Source: Actinomycetes bacterium (GTDB lineage: Bacteria > Actinomycetota > Acidimicrobiia > Acidimicrobiales > CADCSY01). From it: a stretch of DNA of 25,475 bases. Below, piece after piece: positions 13,988 through 22,799 of this stretch. A program made the translations under genes and the position numbers. The notes under the pieces are model-generated. The model saw only the letters and a list, made by a program, of their open reading frames with translations, had not been told where the DNA came from and made no database searches. The stretch covers positions 1-25,475 of the forward strand of contig JAODBP010000009.1 of NCBI GenBank assembly GCA_025464025.1. Reading direction: 5' to 3'. Within the stretch, counting starts at the first letter, position 1; each line of letters begins with the position of its first letter.

Positions 13988-15441
13988 GGCTGATCCTTGC
14001 TCTCAGTGTTCATCGGCGACAGGAGGTCGTCGAGGCTCTTCCCGGATTGCAGCTGCTGCTGCATCTCCTTCATGGCCCGCAGGTTGGGCAGCGACGGAGT
14101 GATCCGTCCCGGCTTGGCCTGCTTGCCGTTCTTCTTGTTCTTCTTGCTCTTGGCCCGGGTGAGACCCCCGAACCCCTTCATCATCTTCTGCATCTCTTTG
14201 AACTGGTTGAGCAGCATGTTGACCTGGGAGACCGAGGTCCCACTGCCGTTGGCGATCCTCGAACGGCGCGAACCGTTGATGACCTCCGGGTTGCGGCGCT
14301 CCTCCGTGGTCATGGACCGGATGATCGCCTCGACCCGATTGAGCTCGTCGTCACCTACGTCGGCGTTCTTGAGCTCCTTCGGAACGCCGGGAAGCATACC
14401 GATGATCCCCTGCAGAGGCCCCATCTTCCGAACCTGCTGCAGCTGCTCGAGGAAGTCCTCCAGGGTGAACCTGCCCTCGAGGAGGGCCTCCTGGGCCTTG
14501 GCGGCGACGTCCTGGTCGTAGTCGGCCTCGACCTTCTCGATGAGCGTGAGCACGTCGCCCATGCCCAGGATCCGGTCGGCCATGCGGTCGGGGTGGAACT
14601 GCTCGAAGTCGGCGACCTTCTCCCCGGTGGACGCGAAGGCGATCGGGCGGCCGATGACCTCCTTGACCGAGAGGGCGGCACCGCCGCGAGCGTCACCGTC
14701 GAGCTTGGAGAGGATGACGCCGTCGATCTCGAGCGTGGCGTGGAAGGCCTCGGCGACCGTGACGGCGTCCTGGCCGGTCATGGCGTCGACGACGAGGAAC
14801 GTGTAGTCGGGGCTGACCGCCTCGGAGATCTGGCGGACCTGCTCCATCATCTCGGTGTCGATGGCCAGGCGGCCAGCGGTGTCGACGATGAGGACGTCGC
14901 GGCCCTTGTCGCGGGCCTCCTCGAGGCCGGCCTTGGCCGCCGACACCGGGTCGGTGGCCTCGGAGAACACCGGCACGCCCACCTGCTTGCCGAGCACCCG
15001 GAGCTGCTCGACGGCGGCCGGGCGCTGGAGGTCGGCCCCGACGAGGAGCGGGTTGTGGCCCTGCGACTTGAACCAGCGGGCCAGCTTGGCCGTGGCCGTG
15101 GTCTTGCCCGAGCCCTGGAGGCCGGCCATGAGCACGACGGTCGGGGGCTTGGAGGCGTAGCGGATCTTGAGCGTCTCGCCGCCGAGCGTGTTGACCAGTT
15201 CGGTGTGGACGAGCTTGATGATCTGCTGCGCCGGCGAGAGCGACTTCGACAGGTCGAGGCCGACCGTGGCCTCCCGCACCCGGTTCTGGAAGCCCTTGAC
15301 GACGTTGAAGTTGACGTCCGCCTCGAGCAGGGCGAGGCGGATCTCCTTCAGGACCTCGTCGACGTCGGCATCGCTGAGGCGGCCCTTGCCGCGCAGGCGC
15401 GTGAAGATCCCGTCGAAGCGGTCGGAGAGGCTGTCGAACAT
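13978..15441 (-). CDS. ffh: Signal recognition particle protein Ffh (SRP54)
   Basis: The 487-aa GTPase binds signal sequences of nascent proteins and 4.5S RNA, and docks with FtsY. It has the N domain with LEADVNFNVVKGF, the G domain with GLQGSGKTT (107-115), DTAGRL (187-192) and SKLDGDARGG (245-254), and the methionine-rich M domain from about 325. In the M domain MGPLQGIIGMLPG precedes RIANGSGTSVSQVNMLLNQFKEM, the RNA-binding helix-turn-helix, and a Lys-rich loop (AKSKKNKKNGK). The tail to 487 (MQQQLQSGKSLDDLL) is a common actinobacterial extension. ATG 15441 has TAGCCT 10 nt upstream. The 4.5S RNA gene is not in the window. The upstream gene is unrelated, a secreted protein, so ffh probably has its own promoter. 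Confidence 0.98.
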   Translation of the reverse strand: MFDSLSDRFDGIFTRLRGKGRLSDADVDEVLKEIRLALLEADVNFNVVKGFQNRVREATVGLDLSKSLSPAQQIIKLVHTELVNTLGGETLKIRYASKPPTVVLMAGLQGSGKTTATAKLARWFKSQGHNPLLVGADLQRPAAVEQLRVLGKQVGVPVFSEATDPVSAAKAGLEEARDKGRDVLIVDTAGRLAIDTEMMEQVRQISEAVSPDYTFLVVDAMTGQDAVTVAEAFHATLEIDGVILSKLDGDARGGAALSVKEVIGRPIAFASTGEKVADFEQFHPDRMADRILGMGDVLTLIEKVEADYDQDVAAKAQEALLEGRFTLEDFLEQLQQVRKMGPLQGIIGMLPGVPKELKNADVGDDELNRVEAIIRSMTTEERRNPEVINGSRRSRIANGSGTSVSQVNMLLNQFKEMQKMMKGFGGLTRAKSKKNKKNGKQAKPGRITPSLPNLRAMKEMQQQLQSGKSLDDLLSPMNTESKDQPWP

Positions 15442-15451
15442 GCGGTGACCA

Positions 15452-15457
15452 AGGCTA
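15452..15457 (-). promoter_or_regulatory. Putative -10 box (TAGCCT) of ffh
   Basis: TAGCCT on the minus strand ends 10 nt before the ffh ATG, in the 29-nt gap after the secreted protein gene. ftsY and smc have TAGGCT and TACCGT at the same 10-nt distance. Confidence 0.45.
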
Positions 15458-15470
15458 CCGGCCCAAGCCG

Positions 15471-17111
15471 TCAGCCTTCGACGCGGACCTCGGCGGTGAC
15501 CGCCTGCTGGTCCTCGCCCGAGTCAGCGCCGCACCCGCGCAGGTGGAAGGTCGCCCGGTAGGTGCCGGCCTTCTCATAGGTGTGCTCGAAGTCCTTGGAG
15601 ATCTCCCGGGGCTCGCCCGGGAGCGAGGCGCACCCGATGTCGCAGACCGCCACGTCGGTGCCGTCGCCCCACTCGGGCACCGGCGAACCGCAGTCGTCGC
15701 GGAGCTGGCCCTTCCCGCTGACGGTGAACGTCACGGCCTCGCCGACCTTGGCGGTCGTCGGGCCACAGACCTGCACGGACAGCTCGGTGGCCACCTCCTT
15801 GGTCGTCCCCGCCCCACTGCAGGTGCCGCTGCCGGAGTCCCCGGGCTCGGCCGGGGTGCCATGGTCGTCGGGCGTGGGCGTGGACTGCTGGCCGAGGTAC
15901 TGGTCGGCCACGGCGACGACGGGGATCTCCCCGCCATCCTCGGTGCTGAACAGGTACGTCGGCACGAGGTAGGCGATGGCGCCCTTCTCGTAGGTCGAGA
16001 ACACCTGGAGGCCGAGGCGGACCCCGGTGACCCGCACGACGCGGGGCTCGACCTGGTCCTGGGCCTCGCAGCCGTCGCACCGGATGTTCGGGGCGATCAT
16101 GAGCATGTTCTGCTCGGCGTTCAGCCGGTCGACGCCGGCCGCGGTGCCGATCAGCGGGTAGGTGTCGCCCTTCGTGACCTCGCCGAGCCAGCCGTTGGCG
16201 TACTGGACGACGCCCTTCGACCCGATGCCGATCGAGCTGGTGAGCCCGATGGTGGGCAGGCCGCCGACCACCGGGTCGGCCGTGACGTTCCAGAGGGTGA
16301 AGCCGTCGTCGACCTTCACGTCGGCGGCGTCGAGGTCGACGCCCAGCTTGGTCAGGAGCTTGCGGCCCTGCGCCTCGGCGTCGGCCTTCGACGGCAGGTC
16401 GGCCGGGCGCTCGGGGGCGACCATCGGGCAGTCCGGACCGTCGGCGGCGCAGCTCCCGGGGTCCGGGCAACCGGCGTCCGGCGCGCAGGCCGGCGTCGCC
16501 ACGCTCGTCGACGCGCAGTTGGCGTTCGGCGGGCACGGCGTGGTGGTGCTGGGGGCCGGCGCGTCCTTGCACATGGCGCCGGCCGGGCACCCGGAGGTCC
16601 CGGACCCGGTGTCGGTCGGCGGGTTGCAGGGCGCCTTGATGCACACGATCGTGCTCGGCGGGGCCGGGTCGACCTGGGCCTCGGGCACCGTCTCGTAGAG
16701 CGACCACGGCAGCCCGGCCACGTCCTGGACATCGAGGCGCCGGGTCTCCGTGCCGACCGCCCAACCGGTCTCGGTCTTCGTCACCGGGCCGTCGACGTCG
16801 AGCAGCTTCGCCAGCTCGGCGATCCGGGCCTCGTCGGCGCCGCCGGGCGCCAGGGTCCAGGCGTCGGCCTCGTCGGCCAGGCCCGGAAGCTTGCCGGCCT
16901 CGTAGGTGACCGGGGCGATGCGCATCTTGCTGTCGGCCATGGCGGGCGAGGCCGTGCTCGCCCCGGCACCACCGGCGCCGAGCACCGGCAACGTGGCCGG
17001 CGTGCCCCCGCTGTCCCGTCCGGCCACGACGGCCAGCCCCACCAGCGCCAGCACCACGGCCAGCACCGCCACCCCTGCGATCGCTCGGTTCTTCACGACC
17101 CTTGGACGCAC
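15471..17111 (-). CDS. Secreted or anchored Cys-rich protein with C-terminal PKD-like domain, unknown function
   Basis: The 546-aa protein starts with basic residues and a hydrophobic segment (about 11-30: AIAGVAVLAVVLALVGLAVV), a signal anchor with no lipobox Cys. An extracellular part follows with two related modules (about 65-140 and 240-400). Between them is a Pro/Thr/Cys linker (about 155-230) of repeated C-x4/5-C units: CIKAPC, CPAGAMC, CPPNANC, CAPDAGC, CPDPGSC. A C-terminal PKD-like beta domain (about 455-546) has VGEAVTFTVSGKG, EWGDGT and HTYEKAGTYRATF. Short Thr/Pro spacers fit a wall-associated protein. The start is GTG 17111 (a GTG 5 codons on is also possible), preceded by GAAGGG. 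It lies between the 86-aa membrane gene and ffh. No homologue was recognised. Confidence 0.8.
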   Translation of the reverse strand: MRPRVVKNRAIAGVAVLAVVLALVGLAVVAGRDSGGTPATLPVLGAGGAGASTASPAMADSKMRIAPVTYEAGKLPGLADEADAWTLAPGGADEARIAELAKLLDVDGPVTKTETGWAVGTETRRLDVQDVAGLPWSLYETVPEAQVDPAPPSTIVCIKAPCNPPTDTGSGTSGCPAGAMCKDAPAPSTTTPCPPNANCASTSVATPACAPDAGCPDPGSCAADGPDCPMVAPERPADLPSKADAEAQGRKLLTKLGVDLDAADVKVDDGFTLWNVTADPVVGGLPTIGLTSSIGIGSKGVVQYANGWLGEVTKGDTYPLIGTAAGVDRLNAEQNMLMIAPNIRCDGCEAQDQVEPRVVRVTGVRLGLQVFSTYEKGAIAYLVPTYLFSTEDGGEIPVVAVADQYLGQQSTPTPDDHGTPAEPGDSGSGTCSGAGTTKEVATELSVQVCGPTTAKVGEAVTFTVSGKGQLRDDCGSPVPEWGDGTDVAVCDIGCASLPGEPREISKDFEHTYEKAGTYRATFHLRGCGADSGEDQQAVTAEVRVEG

Positions 17112-17139
17112 CGACCGACCCTTCGAGTTCCGAGCTTCT

Positions 17140-17400
17140 TCAGACGCCCTGGACGGTGAGGTCGATGGGCTGGTCGGCCGGCGGCAGCGGCACCGGCGGG
17201 GCCGGGAACAGCTTGGCCATGAGGATGGCCCGCAGGTCCTTGCCCGGGAACGGGGCGACGAGCAGCCCGATGGCCACGCCGACCAGCAGCACGGTCAGCC
17301 GGCGGTAGCCGAGCAACCGGCCGGTCTTGTAGCCGGCGGACACGCCGTAGCCGGCGGTCTTCACCGGCCAGACGATGGGTCGGGTCAAGAGCCACATCAT
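17140..17400 (-). CDS. Small membrane protein coupled to ftsY, unknown function
   Basis: The 86-aa frame starts MMWLLTRPIVWPVKTAGYG, passes through SAGYKTGRLLGYRRL, one clear membrane helix (about 36-53, TVLLVGVAIGLLVAPFPG), KDLRAILMAKLFPAPPVPLPPADQP, and ends DLTVQGV. Its ATG lies on the ftsY stop (ATGA, 4-nt overlap), so its translation is tied to the SRP receptor; the next codon is also ATG. The basic, amphipathic N-terminus and the helix followed by APFPGKDLR recall YtxH-like small proteins, but that likeness is weak. The opposite-phase 100-aa frame here is Arg/Pro/His-rich and looks like a shadow. Not a known SRP component. Confidence 0.75.
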   Translation of the reverse strand: MMWLLTRPIVWPVKTAGYGVSAGYKTGRLLGYRRLTVLLVGVAIGLLVAPFPGKDLRAILMAKLFPAPPVPLPPADQPIDLTVQGV

Positions 17401-18572
17401 GAGAAAAGCGCCTCCACGAACTCGTCGGGATCGAACTCGATCAGGTCGTCGACCGTCTCGCCCAGGCCGACCAGCTTGATGGGCAGGCCCAGCTCGGTGG
17501 TGATGGCGAGGACGATGCCACCCTTGGCCGACCCGTCGAGCTTGGTGAGCACGATGCCCGTGACGTCGACCGCCTCGAGGAACTGGGCCGCCTGGGTCAG
17601 GCCGTTCTGCCCGGTGGTGGCATCGAGCACGAGCAGCACCTCGGTGACCTTCCCGGGCTCCCGGTCGGCCACCCGCCGCACCTTCTTCAGCTCCTCCATG
17701 AGGTTGGTCTTGGTGTGGAGGCGCCCGGCCGTGTCGGCCAGCACGAGGTCGGCGCCCCGGCTGCCGGCCCGCTGCACGGCGTCGTAGATCACGGCCGACG
17801 GGTCGCTGTTCTCGGCGCCCCGCACGATGTCGGCACCGGTGCGCTCGGCCCAGGTGGCCAGCTGCTCGGCCGCCGCGGCGCGGAACGTGTCGCCGGCGGC
17901 CATGACGACCTTCCGCCCGGCCTGGGTCTGCTGCTTGGCCACCTTGCCGATGGAGGTCGTCTTGCCCACGCCGTTGACGCCGACGAACAGCCACACGCTC
18001 GGCACGCCGGGCTCGCCCGTCACGGCCAGGGTGCGGTCGCCGGCGGCGAGGCGGGCCTTGATGTCGCCCTTGAGCTGCTCGAGCAAGGCCTCCGAGTCGG
18101 TGATGCCCTTGGCCTTGACCTCGGCCCGCAGCTCGTCGAGCAGGGCCTGCGTGGTCTGGACGCCGACGTCGGCCCGGATCAGAGCCTCCTCCAGCTCCTC
18201 CCACGTCTCGTCGTCGACGCCGCGGGAGCGGATCGAGGTGAGGTAGCCGGCGACGGTGCCGCGGGCCCGGCCCAGGCGATCGCGGAAGCGGGGCCGGACG
18301 GCCTCCTCCTGCTGCTCGACGACGGCGTCGGCGAGCGCCTCCTCGATCTCGGCGACGGTGGCGGCATCGGGCTCGGGGACCGGCGCCACGCCCACGCCCG
18401 ACGACGGCTCGTTGGCCTCGAGCTCGTCGATGTCGACGGGCGGCGCCGGGACGACCGGCGGGGCCGGCGGCGGCTCGAGCAGCGCTCCCTTGTCGGGGCC
18501 GCGGCGGGACGCGACGAACGCCGCACCCACCCCGACGACGATGAGCAGGGCGACGAGGATCACGAGAGTCAT
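17397..18572 (-). CDS. ftsY: Signal recognition particle receptor FtsY
   Basis: The 391-aa SRP receptor GTPase brings Ffh-ribosome complexes to the membrane translocon. Unlike the E. coli type it opens with a transmembrane helix (2-22, TLVILVALLIVVGVGAAFVA), a Gram-positive/actinobacterial feature, followed by a Pro/Glu-rich linker (30-90). The NG domain starts near 95, with LEEALIRADVGVQTTQAL, GVNGVGKTT (198-206), GDTFRAAAAEQL, DTAGRLHTKTNLMEEL (280-295) and TKLDGSAKGG (343-352). ATG 18572 has TAGGCT 10 nt upstream. Normally it follows smc directly; here a 232-aa gene of unknown function is between. The downstream 86-aa membrane protein gene overlaps its stop. Confidence 0.98.
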   Translation of the reverse strand: MTLVILVALLIVVGVGAAFVASRRGPDKGALLEPPPAPPVVPAPPVDIDELEANEPSSGVGVAPVPEPDAATVAEIEEALADAVVEQQEEAVRPRFRDRLGRARGTVAGYLTSIRSRGVDDETWEELEEALIRADVGVQTTQALLDELRAEVKAKGITDSEALLEQLKGDIKARLAAGDRTLAVTGEPGVPSVWLFVGVNGVGKTTSIGKVAKQQTQAGRKVVMAAGDTFRAAAAEQLATWAERTGADIVRGAENSDPSAVIYDAVQRAGSRGADLVLADTAGRLHTKTNLMEELKKVRRVADREPGKVTEVLLVLDATTGQNGLTQAAQFLEAVDVTGIVLTKLDGSAKGGIVLAITTELGLPIKLVGLGETVDDLIEFDPDEFVEALFS

Positions 18573-18582
18573 GGCAGGCCGG

Positions 18583-18588
18583 AGCCTA
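18583..18588 (-). promoter_or_regulatory. Putative -10 box (TAGGCT) of ftsY
   Basis: TAGGCT on the minus strand ends 10 nt before the ftsY ATG, within the 45-nt gap after the preceding gene. Confidence 0.4.
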
Positions 18589-18617
18589 CCCAGCCCCCCG
18601 GAGCCCCCAGCCGGCCC

Positions 18618-19316
18618 TCAGCCGGTCAGGCGCTCGACGAGCGCGACGGCGTGGCGCTCCCCCACCCGGGGGCCGAGCCCGACGGGCGTGTAGCCCATGC
18701 CGGTGGCCGCCTCGTCGCCGTAGAGGAAGGCGACCATCGAGGAGAGGGACGTGTCGTCGGCCAGGACGTCGAAGACCTTGGCCGCCTCGTCGTCGAACCG
18801 CCCACCCATGCCGGCCAGCGACAGGGCCAGGCCCTCCTGGGCAACGGCGTCCTTCACCGAGGCCGGGATCCCGTAGCGGATCGCCCACAGCGCTCGCACC
18901 ACGTCCGCGGTGGCGATCGAGCGCACGGCCTCGACGCCGACGTCCTCGCCCTGCCAGAACAGGAGCTCGTTGCGACCCCGGCCGGCCAGCCGGTGCTCGA
19001 CCTCGGTGGCGAGCCGGTCGGTCCACATCCCGGGCGCGGCCACGACGATGGCGACGGCGATGTCCTCGTCGGCACCCAGGCGGTCGCTCACCTCGGCTGC
19101 GACGTCGGAGACGATCGTCTCGGCGCCGATGGCCAGGAGCCGCTCGACCGTGCCGAGCACGTCCTTCGAGGTCATCGGGTTCCAGCCCGCGACGGGCATG
19201 CCCTCGCGGCCGAGGTCGGTGTAGGTGTGGAAGCGAGGCGAGTCCTGACCCCCGACGGCGGAGCGGCGGTACACCTCCGCCATCGCCGCCAGGGTGGGCA
19301 CCACCCGGACGGCCAC
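18618..19316 (-). CDS. Protein of unknown function between smc and ftsY
   Basis: This 232-aa protein was not recognised. It begins VAVRVVPTLAAMAEVYRRSA and continues with SPRFHTYTDLGREGMPVAGWNPM. A mixed alpha/beta core follows, with IVSDVAAEVSDRLGADEDIAVAIVVAAPGMWTDRLATEVEHRL and LLFWQGED. Its C-terminal third is helical (VRALWAIRYGIPASVKDAVAQ; FLYGDEAATGMGYTPVG). There is no signal peptide or membrane helix, so it should be cytosolic. GTG 19316 is 2 nt after the smc stop, so it is surely cotranscribed and probably coupled with smc. A flavin or F420 enzyme was considered, but the diagnostic motifs are missing. Not seen as a standard member of smc operons. Confidence 0.75.
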   Translation of the reverse strand: MAVRVVPTLAAMAEVYRRSAVGGQDSPRFHTYTDLGREGMPVAGWNPMTSKDVLGTVERLLAIGAETIVSDVAAEVSDRLGADEDIAVAIVVAAPGMWTDRLATEVEHRLAGRGRNELLFWQGEDVGVEAVRSIATADVVRALWAIRYGIPASVKDAVAQEGLALSLAGMGGRFDDEAAKVFDVLADDTSLSSMVAFLYGDEAATGMGYTPVGLGPRVGERHAVALVERLTG

Positions 19317-19318
19317 GG

Positions 19319-22300
19319 CTAGCTGCCGGTGGCGACCCGTTCGCTGACGACGCGAGACGAGCCCCCCGGCTGCATGGTCACCCCGTAGAGGGTGTCGGCG
19401 CACTCCATCGTCCGCTTCTGGTGGCTCACGATGACGAGCTGGGCCTCCTGGCGGAACTCGTCGACCAGGTCGAGGAAGCGGCGCAGGTTGACGTCGTCGA
19501 GGGCGGCCTCGACCTCGTCCATCAGGTAGAAGGGCGACGGCCGGCTGCGGAACACGGCGAACAGGAAGGCCATGGCCGTGAGCGAGCGCTCGCCACCGGA
19601 GAGCAGCGACAGCTTGCGCACGTTCTTGCCCGACGGCCGGGCCTCGACCTCGATGCCGGTCTCGAGCGGGTTGTCCGGGTCGGTGAGCCGCAGGCGAGCC
19701 TGGCCGCCGGGGAACAGCATCTCGAAGAGCTGGGTGAAGTGGGTCGACACGTCGGCGAAGGCGCCGACGAAGACCTGCACGATCTCCTGGTCGATGGCCT
19801 TGATGACCCGGGCCAGCTCGCGCCGGCTGGCCTTCACGTCCTCGAGCTGGGCCTCGATGAAGCCGTGGCGCTCCTGGAGGGCGTTGAACTCCTCCAGGGC
19901 CAGGGGGTTGATCGGGCCGAGGAGGCGGAGCTCGCGCTCGAGCTCGCGCAGCCGGGCCGGCGCCGTGGTGCCCTCGGGCAGCGGCGGGCACTCCGAGGCC
20001 ATGGCGACCTCGGGATCGGTGTCGAGGTCGCGGCGCAGCGCCTCGGTGGCCGTCTCGACCCGGAGGTTGAGCTCCTGGGCCTCCAGCTCGGCCCGCTGCT
20101 TGCGCTCGCGCAGCTCGGCCAGCTTCCGCTCGGCGTCGGACCGCAGGCGGCGCGACTCGTCGAGGCGGGTCTGGGTGGCACGGGCGGCCTCGGACTGGCG
20201 CCGGCGCCGCTCGCGGAGCTCGGCCAGGTGGCCCTCGACCCAGGCCAGCCGCTCGTTGACCAGCGACGCCAGGCGGTCGGTCACCACCAGCTTGCGGTCG
20301 AGGTCGACCCGGCGGGTCTCGGCCTCTTCCCGGGCAGCGACGTTGTGCGACAGGCGCTCGTCGACCTCGACCAGGCGGTTCTGGAGGTAGGCCCGGCGCT
20401 CCTCGAGCCCGGTGGCCCGGATCTCGAGGTCGGTGCGCAGGGCGCCGACGGCCGCCGAGCGCTCGTCGAGCCGGTTGCGGGCCGCCTGCATCTGGCGGGC
20501 CGCCTCGGCCGCCGACTGCTCCTCGGCCTCGAGCCCGGGCAGCTGGGCCTGGAGCTCCTCGCGCCGGGCCCGCTCCTGCTCGACCCGCTCGGCCAGCTCA
20601 CCGAGGTGGGCGCGGATGCTGTCGGCCTCGGCCCCGGCATCGATGGCCTCGGCCTCGACCCGGGCGAGGGTGTCGGTGCCCTTGTTGAGCCGGGCATGCG
20701 TGTCGGTCAGCTGCTTGGTGAGCTCGACCTCCCGGCGGCGGGCGTCGGCGACGGCCTGGCGGGCCGTGCCCTGGGCCGCCTCGGCGACCTGGGCCTCGGC
20801 CGCGGCGGCGTCCGCCTTCGACCGGGCCTCCTCGAGGGCGGCACCGGTGGCGCCCGACGAGGCCCCGCCGACCCGCCAGCCCGAGCTGGCGAAGCGGTCA
20901 CCCTGCTTGGTGACGACCACGGCGTCGGGGTTGCGGACGGCGACGTCGAGGGCGGCCGACCAGCTCCCCTCGACGCAGATGGCGCCGGCGAGCAGGAAGT
21001 CGAGGGCCGCCTCCACCTGCGGGTCACCGGAGCGCACGTGGGCCCGCACCGCTTCCCCGGCGTCGAACAGCGACGCCTGGCGGGGCCGGTCGACGCCGAG
21101 GGCCAGGACGGCACCGGCGCCACCTTCGGCCAGCAGGCCCAGCGCGCGACGGGCGCCATCGGCGCCGCCCCGGACGACCACGGCACCGAGGGCCGGACCG
21201 ACGGCCGCCTCGAACGCGGCCTCCCAGCCGTCGTCGACGTGGACGAGGTCGAGCAGCGTGCCGACGACCCCGTCGACCCCGGCGAGCCGGTCGGCACCGG
21301 CCCGGGCGCGGGCGTCGTCGAGAGCCAGAGCGAGGGCATCGGCCCGGGCGGCCCACGAGTGGCGCTCGGCGTCGGCCCCCTTCAGCGTGGCCTCGGCCGT
21401 GGCCAGGGCCGACTCGGCGTGCTGCCGGCTCGACTCGGCGCTGCGCAGCTCGTCGCCCAGCGGACCGACGGCGGCTTCGGCGTTGGCCGTGTCCTCCCGC
21501 AGGCGCTGGGCCTCGGCGGCCAGCCGCTGGGCCTTCTCGGTGAGCCCCTGGAAGCGCTGCTGGAGGCGCTGGGCCTCCGACTCGCCCCGCTCGACGCCCG
21601 ACTGGAGGGCCGACAGCTCGCCGCGGACCTCGGCGGCGGCGCCGCTGGCCACCGGCACGCCATCGCCCCAGCGCTGCTCGAACTCGCTGCGCTCGGCGGC
21701 CAGGTCGGTCTCGGCGTCGGCCAGGCGCTCGCCGTCGGGCACCAGGCGCTCGGCCTCGGTCTCGGCCTCGTCGAGCTCGGACCGCAGGCGGGCGGCCTCG
21801 GCCTCGAGGGTGGCGATCACGGCCTGGTCGACGGCGACGGCCCGGTCGCGCTCGATGCCCCGGCGGCGCTCGGCCAGCAGGGTCGACAGGCCGCGGGCCT
21901 GCTCCCGGAGGCGCTCGACCTTGACCAGGTCGTCGCCCAGGTCGTCGGCCCCCATCGCCGACAGCTCGGCCTCGGCGGCGAGCACGGCGGCGTCGAGGCG
22001 GGCCAGCTCGGACTTGAGGGACTGCTCCTCGGTGGCCAGCCCGGCCTGGGCCTCGGCCCCGCTCTGGAGCCGCTGGCGGAGCTGGCCCAGCTCGCGGCCG
22101 GCCACGAAGAGGCGGATGGCGCCGAGCTCGGCGACGAGGTCGCCGTGGCGGCGGGCCGCCTCGGCCTGGCGCTCGAGCGGGCGGAGCTGGCGGCGCACCT
22201 CGCGCAGGAGGTCGCTCAGCCGGAGCAGGTTGCCCTCGGTCGACTCCAGCCGGCGCTCGGCCTTCTCCTTGCGGCGGCGGAACTTGAGGACGCCGGCCGC

Positions 22301-22789
22301 CTCCTCGATGACCGCCCGCCGGTCCTCGGGCCGGGCGTTGAGGATCTGGTCGAGCTGGCCCTGGCCGATGATCACGTGCTGCTGACGGCCGACTCCGGAG
22401 TCCGACAGCAGCTCCTGCACGTCGAGCAGGCGGCAGGGCACCCCGTTGATGGCGTACTCGGAGTCACCGTTCCGGAACAGGGTGCGGGTGATCGTCACCT
22501 CGGCGAACTCGATCGGCAGGATGCCGTCGGCGTTGTCGATGGTGAGGCTGACCTCGGCCCGACCCAGCGCCGCTCGGTTCTGGGTGCCGGCGAAGATGAC
22601 GTCCTCCATCTTGGAGGAGCGCACCGTCTTGGGGCCCTGGGCGCCGAGCACCCAGGCGACGGCGTCGACGATGTTCGACTTCCCCGAGCCGTTGGGCCCG
22701 ACCACCACGGTCACCCCGGGCTCGAGCTCGAGGGTGGTGGTGTCGGCGAAGGACTTGAAGCCCTTGAGGGTCAGAGTCTTGAGGTACAC
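19319..22789 (-). CDS. smc: Chromosome segregation protein SMC
   Basis: The 1156-aa condensin ATPase organises and segregates the chromosome together with ScpA and ScpB. The N-terminal head opens YLKTLTLKGFKSFADTT, with Walker A GPNGSGKSN (31-39) and the Q-loop stretch VGRQQHVIIGQGQLD. Two long coiled coils flank a hinge at about 500-640 (GVDGVVGTLLDLV to SSGWRVGG). The C-terminal head has the ABC signature LLSGGERS (1062-1069), Walker B FYLMDEVEAALDD (from 1087) and IVSHQKRTM. The start was set at GTG 22789, giving the canonical YLK opening, rather than 29 codons upstream where the frame overlaps the promoter and operator region. TACCGT lies 10 nt before it. The rnc gene that often precedes smc is absent; a divergent regulator is there instead. 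Confidence 0.98.
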   Translation of the reverse strand: MYLKTLTLKGFKSFADTTTLELEPGVTVVVGPNGSGKSNIVDAVAWVLGAQGPKTVRSSKMEDVIFAGTQNRAALGRAEVSLTIDNADGILPIEFAEVTITRTLFRNGDSEYAINGVPCRLLDVQELLSDSGVGRQQHVIIGQGQLDQILNARPEDRRAVIEEAAGVLKFRRRKEKAERRLESTEGNLLRLSDLLREVRRQLRPLERQAEAARRHGDLVAELGAIRLFVAGRELGQLRQRLQSGAEAQAGLATEEQSLKSELARLDAAVLAAEAELSAMGADDLGDDLVKVERLREQARGLSTLLAERRRGIERDRAVAVDQAVIATLEAEAARLRSELDEAETEAERLVPDGERLADAETDLAAERSEFEQRWGDGVPVASGAAAEVRGELSALQSGVERGESEAQRLQQRFQGLTEKAQRLAAEAQRLREDTANAEAAVGPLGDELRSAESSRQHAESALATAEATLKGADAERHSWAARADALALALDDARARAGADRLAGVDGVVGTLLDLVHVDDGWEAAFEAAVGPALGAVVVRGGADGARRALGLLAEGGAGAVLALGVDRPRQASLFDAGEAVRAHVRSGDPQVEAALDFLLAGAICVEGSWSAALDVAVRNPDAVVVTKQGDRFASSGWRVGGASSGATGAALEEARSKADAAAAEAQVAEAAQGTARQAVADARRREVELTKQLTDTHARLNKGTDTLARVEAEAIDAGAEADSIRAHLGELAERVEQERARREELQAQLPGLEAEEQSAAEAARQMQAARNRLDERSAAVGALRTDLEIRATGLEERRAYLQNRLVEVDERLSHNVAAREEAETRRVDLDRKLVVTDRLASLVNERLAWVEGHLAELRERRRRQSEAARATQTRLDESRRLRSDAERKLAELRERKQRAELEAQELNLRVETATEALRRDLDTDPEVAMASECPPLPEGTTAPARLRELERELRLLGPINPLALEEFNALQERHGFIEAQLEDVKASRRELARVIKAIDQEIVQVFVGAFADVSTHFTQLFEMLFPGGQARLRLTDPDNPLETGIEVEARPSGKNVRKLSLLSGGERSLTAMAFLFAVFRSRPSPFYLMDEVEAALDDVNLRRFLDLVDEFRQEAQLVIVSHQKRTMECADTLYGVTMQPGGSSRVVSERVATGS

Positions 22790-22799
22790 GCCACCGAGG

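Noticed and set aside
13978..18572. 4.5S SRP RNA gene near ffh and ftsY
   Set aside because: All gaps here are under 50 nt or coding, and no GGAA-tetraloop hairpin of suitable size was seen.
18618..19316. Possible luciferase-like F420-dependent oxidoreductase
   Set aside because: Only a vague impression from stretches such as RFHTYTDLGREG; no cofactor-binding motif could be found, so it is left as unknown.
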